DNA from: Jidongwangia harbinensis
Lineage (GTDB): Bacteria; Actinomycetota; Actinomycetes; Mycobacteriales; Micromonosporaceae
Direction of reading: 5' to 3'
NCBI RefSeq assembly: GCF_020216025.1
Contig: NZ_JAIWNC010000009.1
Span: forward strand, 238,234-302,233
Length of the DNA: 64,000 bases
Shown piece after piece: positions 31,830 to 40,335 of this stretch (within the stretch, counting starts at the first letter, position 1; each line of letters begins with the position of its first letter). The translations under genes and the position numbers were made by a program. The notes beneath the pieces were generated by a model that saw only the letters and a list, made by a program, of their open reading frames with translations, ran no database searches and had not been told where the DNA came from.

Positions 31830-34424
31830 ATGAGTAAGGAGAACGGATTCCGGATGAGACGCCTTGGTTCAGCACGTTCCATCGTGGCGGCGGTCGGCGC
31901 CGTCCTGGTGGCCATTGGGGGCATCGCCGCTCCGGCGAGCGCGGCGGTGCGGCCGCCGGCCGCGGTGCAGTCGGACCCCACCTCGATCGACGACAAGTAC
32001 GAGGCCGCGGCGGTGCTCGGGTGGGTGCCGCGCGAGGAAGTCACGCTGTCGGACCGGAACTTCGTCACCGTGCTGTGGGAGAAGGCCTCCGAGCGGCACA
32101 ACCCGGAGGTGAAGGAGGCGGCGCGGCGGGCGTTCAGCGATGCGACCGACGCCGAGGCGGCGTCGGCCCGCTTCATCACGGTGGGCATCTTCGAGGCGAA
32201 CGACCGTGACGTCGCCCGGAAGGCGCTTCTCGCGGAGTTGAGCACGATCCGGCTACGCGCCGCCCAGGAGATCAACTGGGTGCCGGCCACCAACACTGAG
32301 CGCAACACGTTGCTGGATCAGACGCTGCAGAACTTCCTGCTGGACCTGTGGCGCCGGGCGGCGAACTGGCCGCAGGTCAAGGCCGCGGCGGAACCGTTGA
32401 CCCGGGCCGAGGCGACCGACGACCAGCGTTTGGAGTTCCTGAAGACCGACCTGTTCGCGAAGGCGGAGGCGGATCGGCAGAACGAGATCGCCGAGGGCAA
32501 CGCCGAGGAGGTGGCGGCTCAGCGTGCCGCTGCTCTGCGTTCGGCCAAGCAGAAGGCGGTCGCGGCCGCGTTGCGCCGCTCGGCGACGCCGTACGAGCTG
32601 GATGACCTGGATGACCGCGAGCTGATCTACACGTTCGCGACGGACAGCCCGGGCACACGGGTCAAGGCTGCTGCGACGGTGGCGTACGCCGACCCGTCCC
32701 CGGACGCCTGGCTGGCATTCATCTACACCGGTGTGCACCTGGCCAACAAGGTCGACCTGGACGAGCGGGATCTGGCCGATGCGCGCGCCAACGAGGTGCG
32801 GGTGCGCGACATCATGTACGCGGCCGAGGAGGACGGGTTCCTGCCCAACGTGGTGGCGGCGGCCAAGACGGCACTGGAAGGGGTGGCGCTGGCGCGCAGC
32901 CAGTTCCTGCTCGGCGGCCACGACACCGCCCGCGCCGCGGACATCATCAAACCGGCGGCCCATCGCACGGTGATGCTGCAGGCGGTCGGCTACAAGGCGT
33001 GCGTTGCCGAACCGCAGTGGTGGTTCGCCATTCAGAATTACGACGAACGGAACGCACGGCTGGATCCCTGCAACCAGAACCTGGCCACCCAGCTCTGGAG
33101 CCTGTTGCCCAATGGCGACGGACGATACCGGCTCCAAGGCAATCTGCTGGAAAACTGCCTCTACCCGGCCGTCGGGAAGGAGCAGCAGGACGGTGCCCCG
33201 ATCGTCGGCCTAGGCTGCGGAGAGCGCGATACGGACCTTACCGTCTGGGAGTTGATGGACGCCGGGAACGGCACGGTGGAGATCCGCAACGTGAGCACGA
33301 ACAAGGTGATGACCGTCGCGGCCGGGTCGAAGACCGGTTACCGGAACCTCGTGCAGGACCCGAACGGGCATCTGGCCACCCAGAAGTGGCGCCTGATCGA
33401 TCCGACGCATCAGGCGACCGCGTCGAAGCCGCCGACAGGCTCTTTCCGGATCAAGAACGTCAAGGCTGGTCGATGCTTGCGGCCGGCCGGAGCCCTCGAT
33501 ACACCCGGCGAGGGCGGTCTCGCGCCCTACGCAAAGGTTGAGGTGCGCGACTGCGGGGACGGTCCCGAGCAGATCTGGGACGTCCTATCCGTCTCCGGCA
33601 CTCGTTTCGAGCTGCGTAACCGGGCAACGCAATGGTGTCTCCTGGAGAATTCGTTCGCGCTGGAGACTGTTGGCCGGGAGGGGGCCGCGCAGAGTTACTG
33701 CGGCTACAGCGATTCGCAGTGGGCGGTCATGCATCGCGACGGCGGAGTCGCCCACCTCCGTTCCGCCGACAATGGCCTCTACCTGGCCACTCCGGTCGCC
33801 GAGACGGCGAACGGCACCGTCGTGACGCAGGCCGAGTACTCGACGTCCTCGAGCCAGAAGTGGCGCTTCGAGCCCGTCGCGGAAGGGTCGGTTGCGCCGG
33901 CCAAACTCTGGACGCCCCCATCCAGCGCTCCGCAATTCGCCGGAACTCAAATCCTGTATCAACCGGAATGCGCCCGGTCGATCGTCGGGTCTGGAGACGA
34001 GTGGCCAGTCCTCTGGCGCACGGATTGGGACAACGCCACCAGGGGCCTCATCCGTGACGACGACAGGTCGTGGCCCTACGGGGACTGGGCCAAGTTCGAC
34101 GTCTGTGCGGTCGGAGCGGTGAGTAACAACAGCATCAAGATCACTATGAAGAACGCCGATACAAACGCCTTCGTGCGCGAGGCGACCACCACCGATCCCG
34201 ACCGCATGCTGGTCGCGGACCAGACCAACGCGGAAAAGGCAGAACACTTCGTCCTGCAAGACCGGCTCGGGCCACAAAGGGGCTGTTCGGTCCTCCAATC
34301 GCTGTCCTCGAAGAAGTATGCGGCCAGAGATCTGTCGGCGACCGGGAGTTCGGCGAACGCCGTGCGCTTCTTCAAGGACGGCCCCACCGATGCTGGTACC
34401 TGCCTGGGCTTCTGGATCCCGTAG
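31830..34424 (+). CDS. secreted ALF-repeat protein with ricin-type lectin C-terminus
   Basis: Start at ATG 31830 (GGGGA upstream) or ATG 31854; both precede a signal peptide (SIVAAVGAVLVAIGGIAAPASA). 864 residues. Residues ~40-400 hold ALF-type helical repeats (AAAVLGWVPREEVTLSDRNF, ARFITVGIFEANDRDVARKA) with a charged coiled-coil stretch. From ~405 to the end there are about three ricin-B-like units with QxW-type endings (ATQLWSL, ATQKWRL, EQIWDV, SQKWRF). In other ALF proteins this place is taken by a toxin tip; here it is a glycan-binding module, so it may act in adhesion or as a delivery partner. It is followed by a strong hairpin terminator. Confidence 0.8.
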   Translation: MSKENGFRMRRLGSARSIVAAVGAVLVAIGGIAAPASAAVRPPAAVQSDPTSIDDKYEAAAVLGWVPREEVTLSDRNFVTVLWEKASERHNPEVKEAARRAFSDATDAEAASARFITVGIFEANDRDVARKALLAELSTIRLRAAQEINWVPATNTERNTLLDQTLQNFLLDLWRRAANWPQVKAAAEPLTRAEATDDQRLEFLKTDLFAKAEADRQNEIAEGNAEEVAAQRAAALRSAKQKAVAAALRRSATPYELDDLDDRELIYTFATDSPGTRVKAAATVAYADPSPDAWLAFIYTGVHLANKVDLDERDLADARANEVRVRDIMYAAEEDGFLPNVVAAAKTALEGVALARSQFLLGGHDTARAADIIKPAAHRTVMLQAVGYKACVAEPQWWFAIQNYDERNARLDPCNQNLATQLWSLLPNGDGRYRLQGNLLENCLYPAVGKEQQDGAPIVGLGCGERDTDLTVWELMDAGNGTVEIRNVSTNKVMTVAAGSKTGYRNLVQDPNGHLATQKWRLIDPTHQATASKPPTGSFRIKNVKAGRCLRPAGALDTPGEGGLAPYAKVEVRDCGDGPEQIWDVLSVSGTRFELRNRATQWCLLENSFALETVGREGAAQSYCGYSDSQWAVMHRDGGVAHLRSADNGLYLATPVAETANGTVVTQAEYSTSSSQKWRFEPVAEGSVAPAKLWTPPSSAPQFAGTQILYQPECARSIVGSGDEWPVLWRTDWDNATRGLIRDDDRSWPYGDWAKFDVCAVGAVSNNSIKITMKNADTNAFVREATTTDPDRMLVADQTNAEKAEHFVLQDRLGPQRGCSVLQSLSSKKYAARDLSATGSSANAVRFFKDGPTDAGTCLGFWIP

Positions 34425-34433
34425 TTCGTCGAC

Positions 34434-34463
34434 GGGCGGCGCGCACTAACCTGTGCGCCGCCC
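34434..34463 (+). terminator. hairpin terminator after ALF-lectin gene
   Basis: GGGCGGCGCGCA, loop CTAACC, TGTGCGCCGCCC: a 12-bp stem with one G-T wobble, 10 nt after the stop codon. There is no long T tract, as usual in high-GC actinobacteria. Confidence 0.75.
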
Positions 34464-34560
34464 CCGATTGTGCAAATTTCTGATCGGCACCGATCGCCCT
34501 GTGACTCCGTCGTCGCAGGTGCCGGGCCGTCATTCGACCGTGGGCCCGGGAGGCATTCGG

Positions 34561-35583
34561 ATGCGAAAGGTCAATCGCCGGAGATGGCTGGCAACGGCAA
34601 TTCTGGCAACCGTGATGGTTCTCGGGACCGCGCCGTTCGCGGCGGTCGCTGCGGTCAGTGAGGCCGACCGCGAGCGGGTCCGCTGGCGTGCCCTGTCCGA
34701 CGGCCGCTGGGAGGTCCGGACCGCGGCGGTGGTGGCGCTCAACAGCACCGCGGACAACGCCGTACCGGCGTTCCTGCGGACCGGTCTCTCCGCGGCCATC
34801 AGCCGGGCCAACGCCTTTGAGCGCGCCAACGTCGCCGAGATCCGGTACTGGCTGCGGATCTCCCCGGTGGACTCGGCCGTCCACATCGGCTGCGAGCGGG
34901 CGCTGGCCGCCACCCACGACGAGAAGCAGGACTTCATCGACACCGGGTTGGCCGTCGCTCAGGAGCTGGACGCCTCCGGGCAGTACGAGCACGACCGGGA
35001 GGTCGCCGCCCAGGCGCAGGAGGACCGGAACTTCGTGGCATCGCTGGCCGAGACCGATCCCGGTCCGCAGGTGCGGGCAGCGGCGGCCACCGCGATTTCT
35101 CGGGGTACGGACGCCGACATCGCCGACTTCTTCGACTACTACTGGACCGCCGGCGCGCGCCTGGACGACGAGGCGTACCGGCTCGCCATCAGTGACCTGG
35201 ACCTGCGGGGCACCGCGGCGCTCGCCCGGTTGCGGGAGGCGGCGCTGGCGGCCGAGGCGGCCGAGGCGGGGGCCAGCGGCGAGGCGGCGGAGAAGCTGCG
35301 CGCCGAGACGCTCGCGGCGTGGCAGGCGGTCGCCACGGCAGCCGGCGGCACCAGCGAGAACTGGGCGGCCGAGCGGGACCGCGCCGCCGCGCAGGCGGCG
35401 AGGTGGCACGACGTGGCCGAGCACGCGCAAGGCGCCACCACCGAACAGGACTGGGCCGGCGTGCTCGCCCGGGCCGGCACGAACGCGAGTGCCTGGGAGG
35501 ACGCGGTCCGCTGGGCGCAGGAACAGGCCGCCCGGTGGGCGCAGCTGGCCGACGAGGCTCGGGCCGAGGCGGTTGTCCGATGA
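34561..35583 (+). CDS. secreted ALF-repeat protein without toxin tip
   Basis: The ATG at 34561 follows GGGAGG; 340 residues with a signal peptide (~1-31). ALF-type repeats appear at ~40-215 (AAVVALNSTADNAVPAFLRTGL, split as AAVVALNSTADNAV / PAFLRTGL; FIDTGLAVAQELDASGQ; AISRGTDADIADFFDYYW). An Ala/Glu-rich helical tail (~230-340) follows. Its stop overlaps the start of the large toxin gene (ATGA, 35580-35583), so the two are translationally coupled. It probably works as an accessory or secretion partner of the toxin; the precise role is unknown. Confidence 0.82.
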   Translation: MRKVNRRRWLATAILATVMVLGTAPFAAVAAVSEADRERVRWRALSDGRWEVRTAAVVALNSTADNAVPAFLRTGLSAAISRANAFERANVAEIRYWLRISPVDSAVHIGCERALAATHDEKQDFIDTGLAVAQELDASGQYEHDREVAAQAQEDRNFVASLAETDPGPQVRAAAATAISRGTDADIADFFDYYWTAGARLDDEAYRLAISDLDLRGTAALARLREAALAAEAAEAGASGEAAEKLRAETLAAWQAVATAAGGTSENWAAERDRAAAQAARWHDVAEHAQGATTEQDWAGVLARAGTNASAWEDAVRWAQEQAARWAQLADEARAEAVVR

Positions 35584-38500
35584 GGACCGTGCCCGGGCGG
35601 TTCCTGCGCGTCGCGCTCGTTCTCCTGCTGAGCGTCACCCTCGCCGGAGTGGCCGCTCCGGCGCAGGCGGAACCGCAGTCCGCGGTCGCGGCCAGCGCCG
35701 TCGACTGGACCGACGACGAGGCGCAGTGGTACCGCGACAGCGTCGCCGACATCGCCGACTACGCCGCCGAGCCCGAGGTGCGGGAGGCGGCCGCGGCGGC
35801 ACTGGCGGCCGGTACCACGACGGCCGTCGCAGACTTCGTCAGCACGGGCTGGGCCCGGGCCCGCGCCGCCGCGACCGCCCGCAAGAGCCGGGACCGCGCC
35901 CAGGTCACGACCTGGTCCACCGCCGGCGGGACGAACGTGCGGGCCGCGGCGAAGCGGGCGTTGCAGGCCGGTGACTACGCCATCGCCGAGTTCGTGGCGT
36001 ACGGCCACGAGATCGCCGAGCGGCTGGACCGTCCGGTCGACGACTCACCCGCCGAGCAGGAGCGGATCTACCGGCGGGTCGAGCAGATGGTCATGCTCGG
36101 CGGCCCGACCGTGGTCGCCGAGGGCAGCACGGCGCTCGCGTCCGCCGACCCGGTGGTGATCGCCGACTTCTACACCGCCGGCTACCCGGCGGCGGCCCGC
36201 AAGGACTGGGACAACCGGGAGAAGGTCCGCCGGGCGGTCGAACAGCGGAACGAGAGCCTGGACGCGCTGACCGCCGACGCGTCCGCCGCGGCGACCGCGG
36301 CCACCGCCCGGAGGGAGATCATCCGGGCCAACATCGACGGCGTGCGGTACCTCGAGGAGGCGCTGCTCGCCATGCGGCAGGCGGCCGGTGCCGCCAACGA
36401 GGCCGATCAGATCTTCGAGCAGGACCGCGCACAGCGTCCGTCCGGGCAGCGCGGGCGCACCGCCCTGCTGGAGGCGCGCAAGTCCGTCGCGGTCACCCAG
36501 GCCGGCCGGGCCAGCCAGGCCGCGTTGCAGATGAACGCCGTCATCGCCCGGGTGCAGGTGGCCGTGGACGACCTGGAGAGTTCCGGGCAGTCCCACGGCC
36601 AGGACTGGGCGCAGGTCACCATGGCGGTGGGCCTGTCCGCCCAGGCCGCGGCGCACGCGGCCGGGACGGCGGGCGCCGCGGCGACCGCCACGCTGGCGGA
36701 CAGCCTGGCGCTGGACGCGGACCAGAACGCGACCCTGCACGCCGAGAACGCGGCCCGGTGGCTCGCCGAGACGCGGTACCAGGAGCAGAAGGCCAAGGAC
36801 CTCGCCGCGGTCGCCAAGGCACAGCAGAAGATCGCCGAAGACGCCGCCCGGCGCGCCGCGGAGCAGCGCGGAATCGCCGAGGCTGCCGCGGACGACGCGC
36901 GCCGGCACGCGAACAACGCCCGGACGCTGCGCGCCGACGCCCAACGGGCAGCCGCCAACGCGGTAGCCCGGGCCCAGGCCGCCGGGGCCGCGCAACTCGC
37001 GGCGAGTGACGCCGTCCGGCGGGAATCGGCGGCGATCGACCGCGCCAACCGGTCCGCCGCGGAGTTCCGGGCGGCCACGTCGGTCTGCTACCGGGCCGAG
37101 GACGAATACAACGCGATCACCCAGGCCCTGCAGCGGGCCCGGGACGAGGCGATCGCCGCGGGGAAGGACGCGGACGAGGCGACCCGGGACTTGCAGGTGC
37201 AGGCGGATCGCGCTCGTGGGGCGTACCAGGCCGCCCAGGGCTGGGCGAACCGGGCGCGGGCCGCCGCGGACGCGGCCCGGGGCGAGGCGCAGCGGGCCAG
37301 CGTGGCCGCGCAGCAGGCCCGCGGCGCGGCCCAGGCGGCGCAGCAGGAAGCGCTGACCGCCCGACGTGCGTCGGACACCGCCGGGCAGGCGGCCGTGGAC
37401 GCCGTCCACGCCGCGGAGGCCGCCCGGATCGGTGCGGTGCAGACCGAGGCCGAGGCCAGCGCCGCCGTGCAGGAGGCCGGCCACGCCGTCGTCCAGGCCG
37501 ACATCGCCGGTGACGCGGCCGGCAGCGCCGCGGCGCTGGCCGACCTCACGGTCGACCGGGCCGGCACCGCCAGCTACATCGCGTCGCGGTTCGCCGCCGT
37601 CAACGCGGACGCCCGCAGCGCGATGGCGGTCGCCAGCGAGGCCATCCTGGTCAGCGAGCAGGCGGCGGCGGCCGCGGCGAGGCGGGCCGCGGAGGCGAAG
37701 GTGGCCGCGGACCACGCCACCGAGCAGGCCGTCGCCGCGGTCGGCACGATCAAGCCGGCGTACGAGGCGGCGGCCGGCGCGATTCAGGCCGCGAACACCG
37801 CCATCGACGCCGCGAACAAGGCGTACGCGGCCGCCGCGAGAGCCACCGACGACGCCGACGGTGCCAGCAACGCCGCCGCCGACGCCACCCAGTGGGAGAT
37901 GGCGGCCTGGCGGGACGCCAGCATCGCCGACCACTCCGCCAAGAACGCCACCAACGCGGCGGCCGCCGCGGGCCGGGCCTCGGCCAGCGTCGACCGCGCC
38001 TACGCATGGGCCAAGAACGCCACCGCCGGCATCCACACCCAGGCCACCAAGCTCGCCGAGGCCCTCACCGGGTTGACCGACGAGCGGGCCCGGCAGGAGG
38101 CGATCGCCCGCGAACAGCAGGAGTTCGAGGACAAGGTCGAAGCAGGCCTGTTGTCCTTCGCCAGTTGCGCGACGGCCAGCAGGGCGTGCGCGAAGTTCGT
38201 GGAACTGATCCGGCCCAGCCTGCGTACGGCCCTGGACGCCACCAAGAGCCACCTCGCGCTGCTCGGGAAGTGCTACACCGGGGACAACAACGCCTGCGCC
38301 GAGGCCCAGGCCAACGGCGACCAGGTCATCGACTTCTTCGTCCAGGTCGCCGCGGGCCTCTGGCAGGGCGCCAAGAACCTGGTCCTCGGCCTCAAGGCGA
38401 TCGTGGACTGCACCAGCTGGGTCGTCGTGGGCTTCCACGGCGAGTACTTCCAGAACAACTGCGGCAAGGTCGTCGACGGCCTGGAAAAGATGCCGGAGAT

Positions 38501-39734
38501 GCTCCGGGAGCACCCGCTCGAGCTGATCCACATCACCGAATGGCGGGAGAACCCGGGCAAGGCGCTGGGACTGATCCTGTTCGACGTCGCCACGTTCGCC
38601 ATGCCCGGCGTCGGGCAGATCGGCGGGGCCCTGTCGAAGACCGCCGCCGGGATCAACAACCTGTTGCGCCTGGGTATCACCAAGCTGTCCGGCGGCATCG
38701 GCCGGATCGAGCGTTTCGCGGTCCGGGTCGCCGACGTACCCGGCGAGTCCTCCGGCCGGGTCGCCCAGATCCTCAACGTCGGACTGCGGATCGAGAACGG
38801 CACCGCGAAGTTCGACGAGGCCGTCGCGCTCATCGACAACGCCGTGTACAAGGTCGACTCGACGGCGGCGCGTATCGACGGCGTGGTCGACGACCTCGAA
38901 GGGGCCGTCGTCCACCTCCAGGACGGTGTGGTCACCGTCGAGAACGGCGTCGCCCGGATCAAGGATCTGGTCCTCAGGATCGATCGCGATGTCGACCTGC
39001 CGGACACCCCGCGCGCCTGCGGGCTAGCCAGGGTTCGGGCAGCCGCCGCGGCCGCGCCGATCCCGTGCAACGGCACCCAACCCGACGGCAGCTGGAGGCA
39101 CAACGAGAGGGGCGTCGACCTCACGCTCGACGCGACGGCCAACCGAGTGGCCGACGACGTGCTCAACAGGGCACTGCGGGCCGAGCCGTCGATCTCGTCG
39201 CGAATCACGGAGCTGATCGGCTCCTTCCGCGGCGCCACTCTGGAGGGCTGGCGCTTCCGGCTGAAGGGCGAGAACTCCCTCAAGCGGAAGCTGGCCACGA
39301 CGCTGGACGGCAACCGGGACAGGACACCCGAGGGTGTCCTGGCGAAGGTCGGCGACAACATTCGTTACACTGCGACCTTCCCCTTCGAGCAGTATGTGAG
39401 CGCAGTCGAAGAGGCCGTGAGCCTGATGAAGAGGCAAGGATTTGAGCTCGCCGCGCCGCCGCGGAACGGTTGGGCGGGAGCGATGGGACCGTACAAGGGT
39501 CTCAACCTGACCTGGCGTGACCCGGAGACCGGTCATCTTTTCGAACTGCAGTTCCACACACCCGAAAGCTTCAAAATCAACAAGGTGGAGCACCCGTTCT
39601 ACGAGATAGGCCGGCTACCCGGCGAAGGCACGTTCCTCACGAAGGCAGAGGCGAACGCCGTCTCCAAGGGCTTGTGGGCGACCGTTCCCACCCCGCCCGG
39701 AGCGAAGGAATTCGTCTTCGCGTTGGGCGCGTGA
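35580..39734 (+). CDS. secreted ALF-repeat polymorphic toxin with RelA/SpoT-fold (toxSAS-like) tip
   Basis: ATG 35580 overlaps the previous stop; 1384 residues. Signal peptide ~1-30. ALF repeats ~40-215 are followed by a very long Ala/Arg/Glu-rich coiled coil (~220-850) and a mixed region with a helical pretoxin part (~870-1165). The last ~200 residues fit a (p)ppGpp-synthetase fold: WRFRLKGENSLKRKL (~1224-1237, ATP-side basic motif), VGDNIRYTATF (~1257), a G-loop-like AMGPYKGLNLTW (~1302-1312), and FELQFHTPES (~1321) with the ExQ catalytic pair. Such toxSAS/Tas1-like domains make alarmone nucleotides or pyrophosphorylate tRNA. There is no Hint domain. The next gene, 3 nt away, is the likely immunity gene. 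The fold call rests on motifs only. Confidence 0.82.
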   Translation: MRTVPGRFLRVALVLLLSVTLAGVAAPAQAEPQSAVAASAVDWTDDEAQWYRDSVADIADYAAEPEVREAAAAALAAGTTTAVADFVSTGWARARAAATARKSRDRAQVTTWSTAGGTNVRAAAKRALQAGDYAIAEFVAYGHEIAERLDRPVDDSPAEQERIYRRVEQMVMLGGPTVVAEGSTALASADPVVIADFYTAGYPAAARKDWDNREKVRRAVEQRNESLDALTADASAAATAATARREIIRANIDGVRYLEEALLAMRQAAGAANEADQIFEQDRAQRPSGQRGRTALLEARKSVAVTQAGRASQAALQMNAVIARVQVAVDDLESSGQSHGQDWAQVTMAVGLSAQAAAHAAGTAGAAATATLADSLALDADQNATLHAENAARWLAETRYQEQKAKDLAAVAKAQQKIAEDAARRAAEQRGIAEAAADDARRHANNARTLRADAQRAAANAVARAQAAGAAQLAASDAVRRESAAIDRANRSAAEFRAATSVCYRAEDEYNAITQALQRARDEAIAAGKDADEATRDLQVQADRARGAYQAAQGWANRARAAADAARGEAQRASVAAQQARGAAQAAQQEALTARRASDTAGQAAVDAVHAAEAARIGAVQTEAEASAAVQEAGHAVVQADIAGDAAGSAAALADLTVDRAGTASYIASRFAAVNADARSAMAVASEAILVSEQAAAAAARRAAEAKVAADHATEQAVAAVGTIKPAYEAAAGAIQAANTAIDAANKAYAAAARATDDADGASNAAADATQWEMAAWRDASIADHSAKNATNAAAAAGRASASVDRAYAWAKNATAGIHTQATKLAEALTGLTDERARQEAIAREQQEFEDKVEAGLLSFASCATASRACAKFVELIRPSLRTALDATKSHLALLGKCYTGDNNACAEAQANGDQVIDFFVQVAAGLWQGAKNLVLGLKAIVDCTSWVVVGFHGEYFQNNCGKVVDGLEKMPEMLREHPLELIHITEWRENPGKALGLILFDVATFAMPGVGQIGGALSKTAAGINNLLRLGITKLSGGIGRIERFAVRVADVPGESSGRVAQILNVGLRIENGTAKFDEAVALIDNAVYKVDSTAARIDGVVDDLEGAVVHLQDGVVTVENGVARIKDLVLRIDRDVDLPDTPRACGLARVRAAAAAAPIPCNGTQPDGSWRHNERGVDLTLDATANRVADDVLNRALRAEPSISSRITELIGSFRGATLEGWRFRLKGENSLKRKLATTLDGNRDRTPEGVLAKVGDNIRYTATFPFEQYVSAVEEAVSLMKRQGFELAAPPRNGWAGAMGPYKGLNLTWRDPETGHLFELQFHTPESFKINKVEHPFYEIGRLPGEGTFLTKAEANAVSKGLWATVPTPPGAKEFVFALGA

Positions 39735-39737
39735 CTC

Positions 39738-40241
39738 ATGTTGAGCCTCGGCCCACGCCATTACCTCGCGATCGTGGACGCCCAGCACACCGTCAAGGAG
39801 CCGCTCACCGTCGTCCGGGTCTTCGACGAGGCCGGAGCGGACGGCACCAGGGAGCTGTCCCGCGACGACGTGCTCTGGGTCCGGACCACGTTGCTCGATC
39901 GGATCGCGACCGGCGAAGTGCCGCTCCGCGCTGTGCCGATCACCGAGAAGCAGGCCCTGCGGATCCGCGAACGATGGGAACGCCGCATCTCCTACCGGTA
40001 CTCCGTCGTGGTCGACGCGGACGACCCGACGGAGGAAACCCTCGGGGTGGTCCGGGAGTGGGATGCCTCGGCCGGGAATGCGGTGCACGAGGAGAGATAC
40101 GTCGGATACCAGGTGCAGCAATGGCTCCCCAGCAACAAGCGGTGGGAATCCGAGTACGGGCGGGGCGACACCACGCCGCGGCTCATACCCACCGACGCGG
40201 CGACGGTGCACCAGTACATCAGCGCGCTGAAGGGCTGGTGA
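39738..40241 (+). CDS. putative immunity protein for the RelA/SpoT-like toxin
   Basis: Starts 3 nt after the toxin stop. 167 residues, no signal peptide, mixed alpha/beta. I do not recognise a family: it shows no HD-hydrolase motif, so it is not a small alarmone hydrolase antitoxin, and no Panacea-like domain is evident. It would neutralise by direct binding if it is the immunity protein. The assignment rests on position and size. Base composition is similar to the carrier gene, unlike the AT-richer immunity genes elsewhere in the window. Confidence 0.68.
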   Translation: MLSLGPRHYLAIVDAQHTVKEPLTVVRVFDEAGADGTRELSRDDVLWVRTTLLDRIATGEVPLRAVPITEKQALRIRERWERRISYRYSVVVDADDPTEETLGVVREWDASAGNAVHEERYVGYQVQQWLPSNKRWESEYGRGDTTPRLIPTDAATVHQYISALKGW

Positions 40242-40259
40242 GGGCGATAGCGTGCCGTA

Positions 40260-40273
40260 CCCCTGAGTAGGGG
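40260..40273. promoter_or_regulatory. small inverted repeat upstream of NB-ARC regulator
   Basis: CCCCTGAGTAGGGG, a 5-bp perfect stem with a GAGT loop, lies 19 bp after the immunity gene and 63 bp before the regulator start. A TAGCAT box (~40298) downstream is a possible -10. Operator or weak terminator; undecided. Confidence 0.35.
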
Positions 40274-40335
40274 AGCCGTGGCGGTTGGTTACCAGTAGCA
40301 TCTCGAACCACCATGTCACGTAGAGATCGAAGACC

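Noticed and set aside
36045..38915. 956-codon minus-strand frame opposite the ALF toxSAS gene
   Set aside because: Antisense of Ala-rich coiled coil; no recognisable domain or start.
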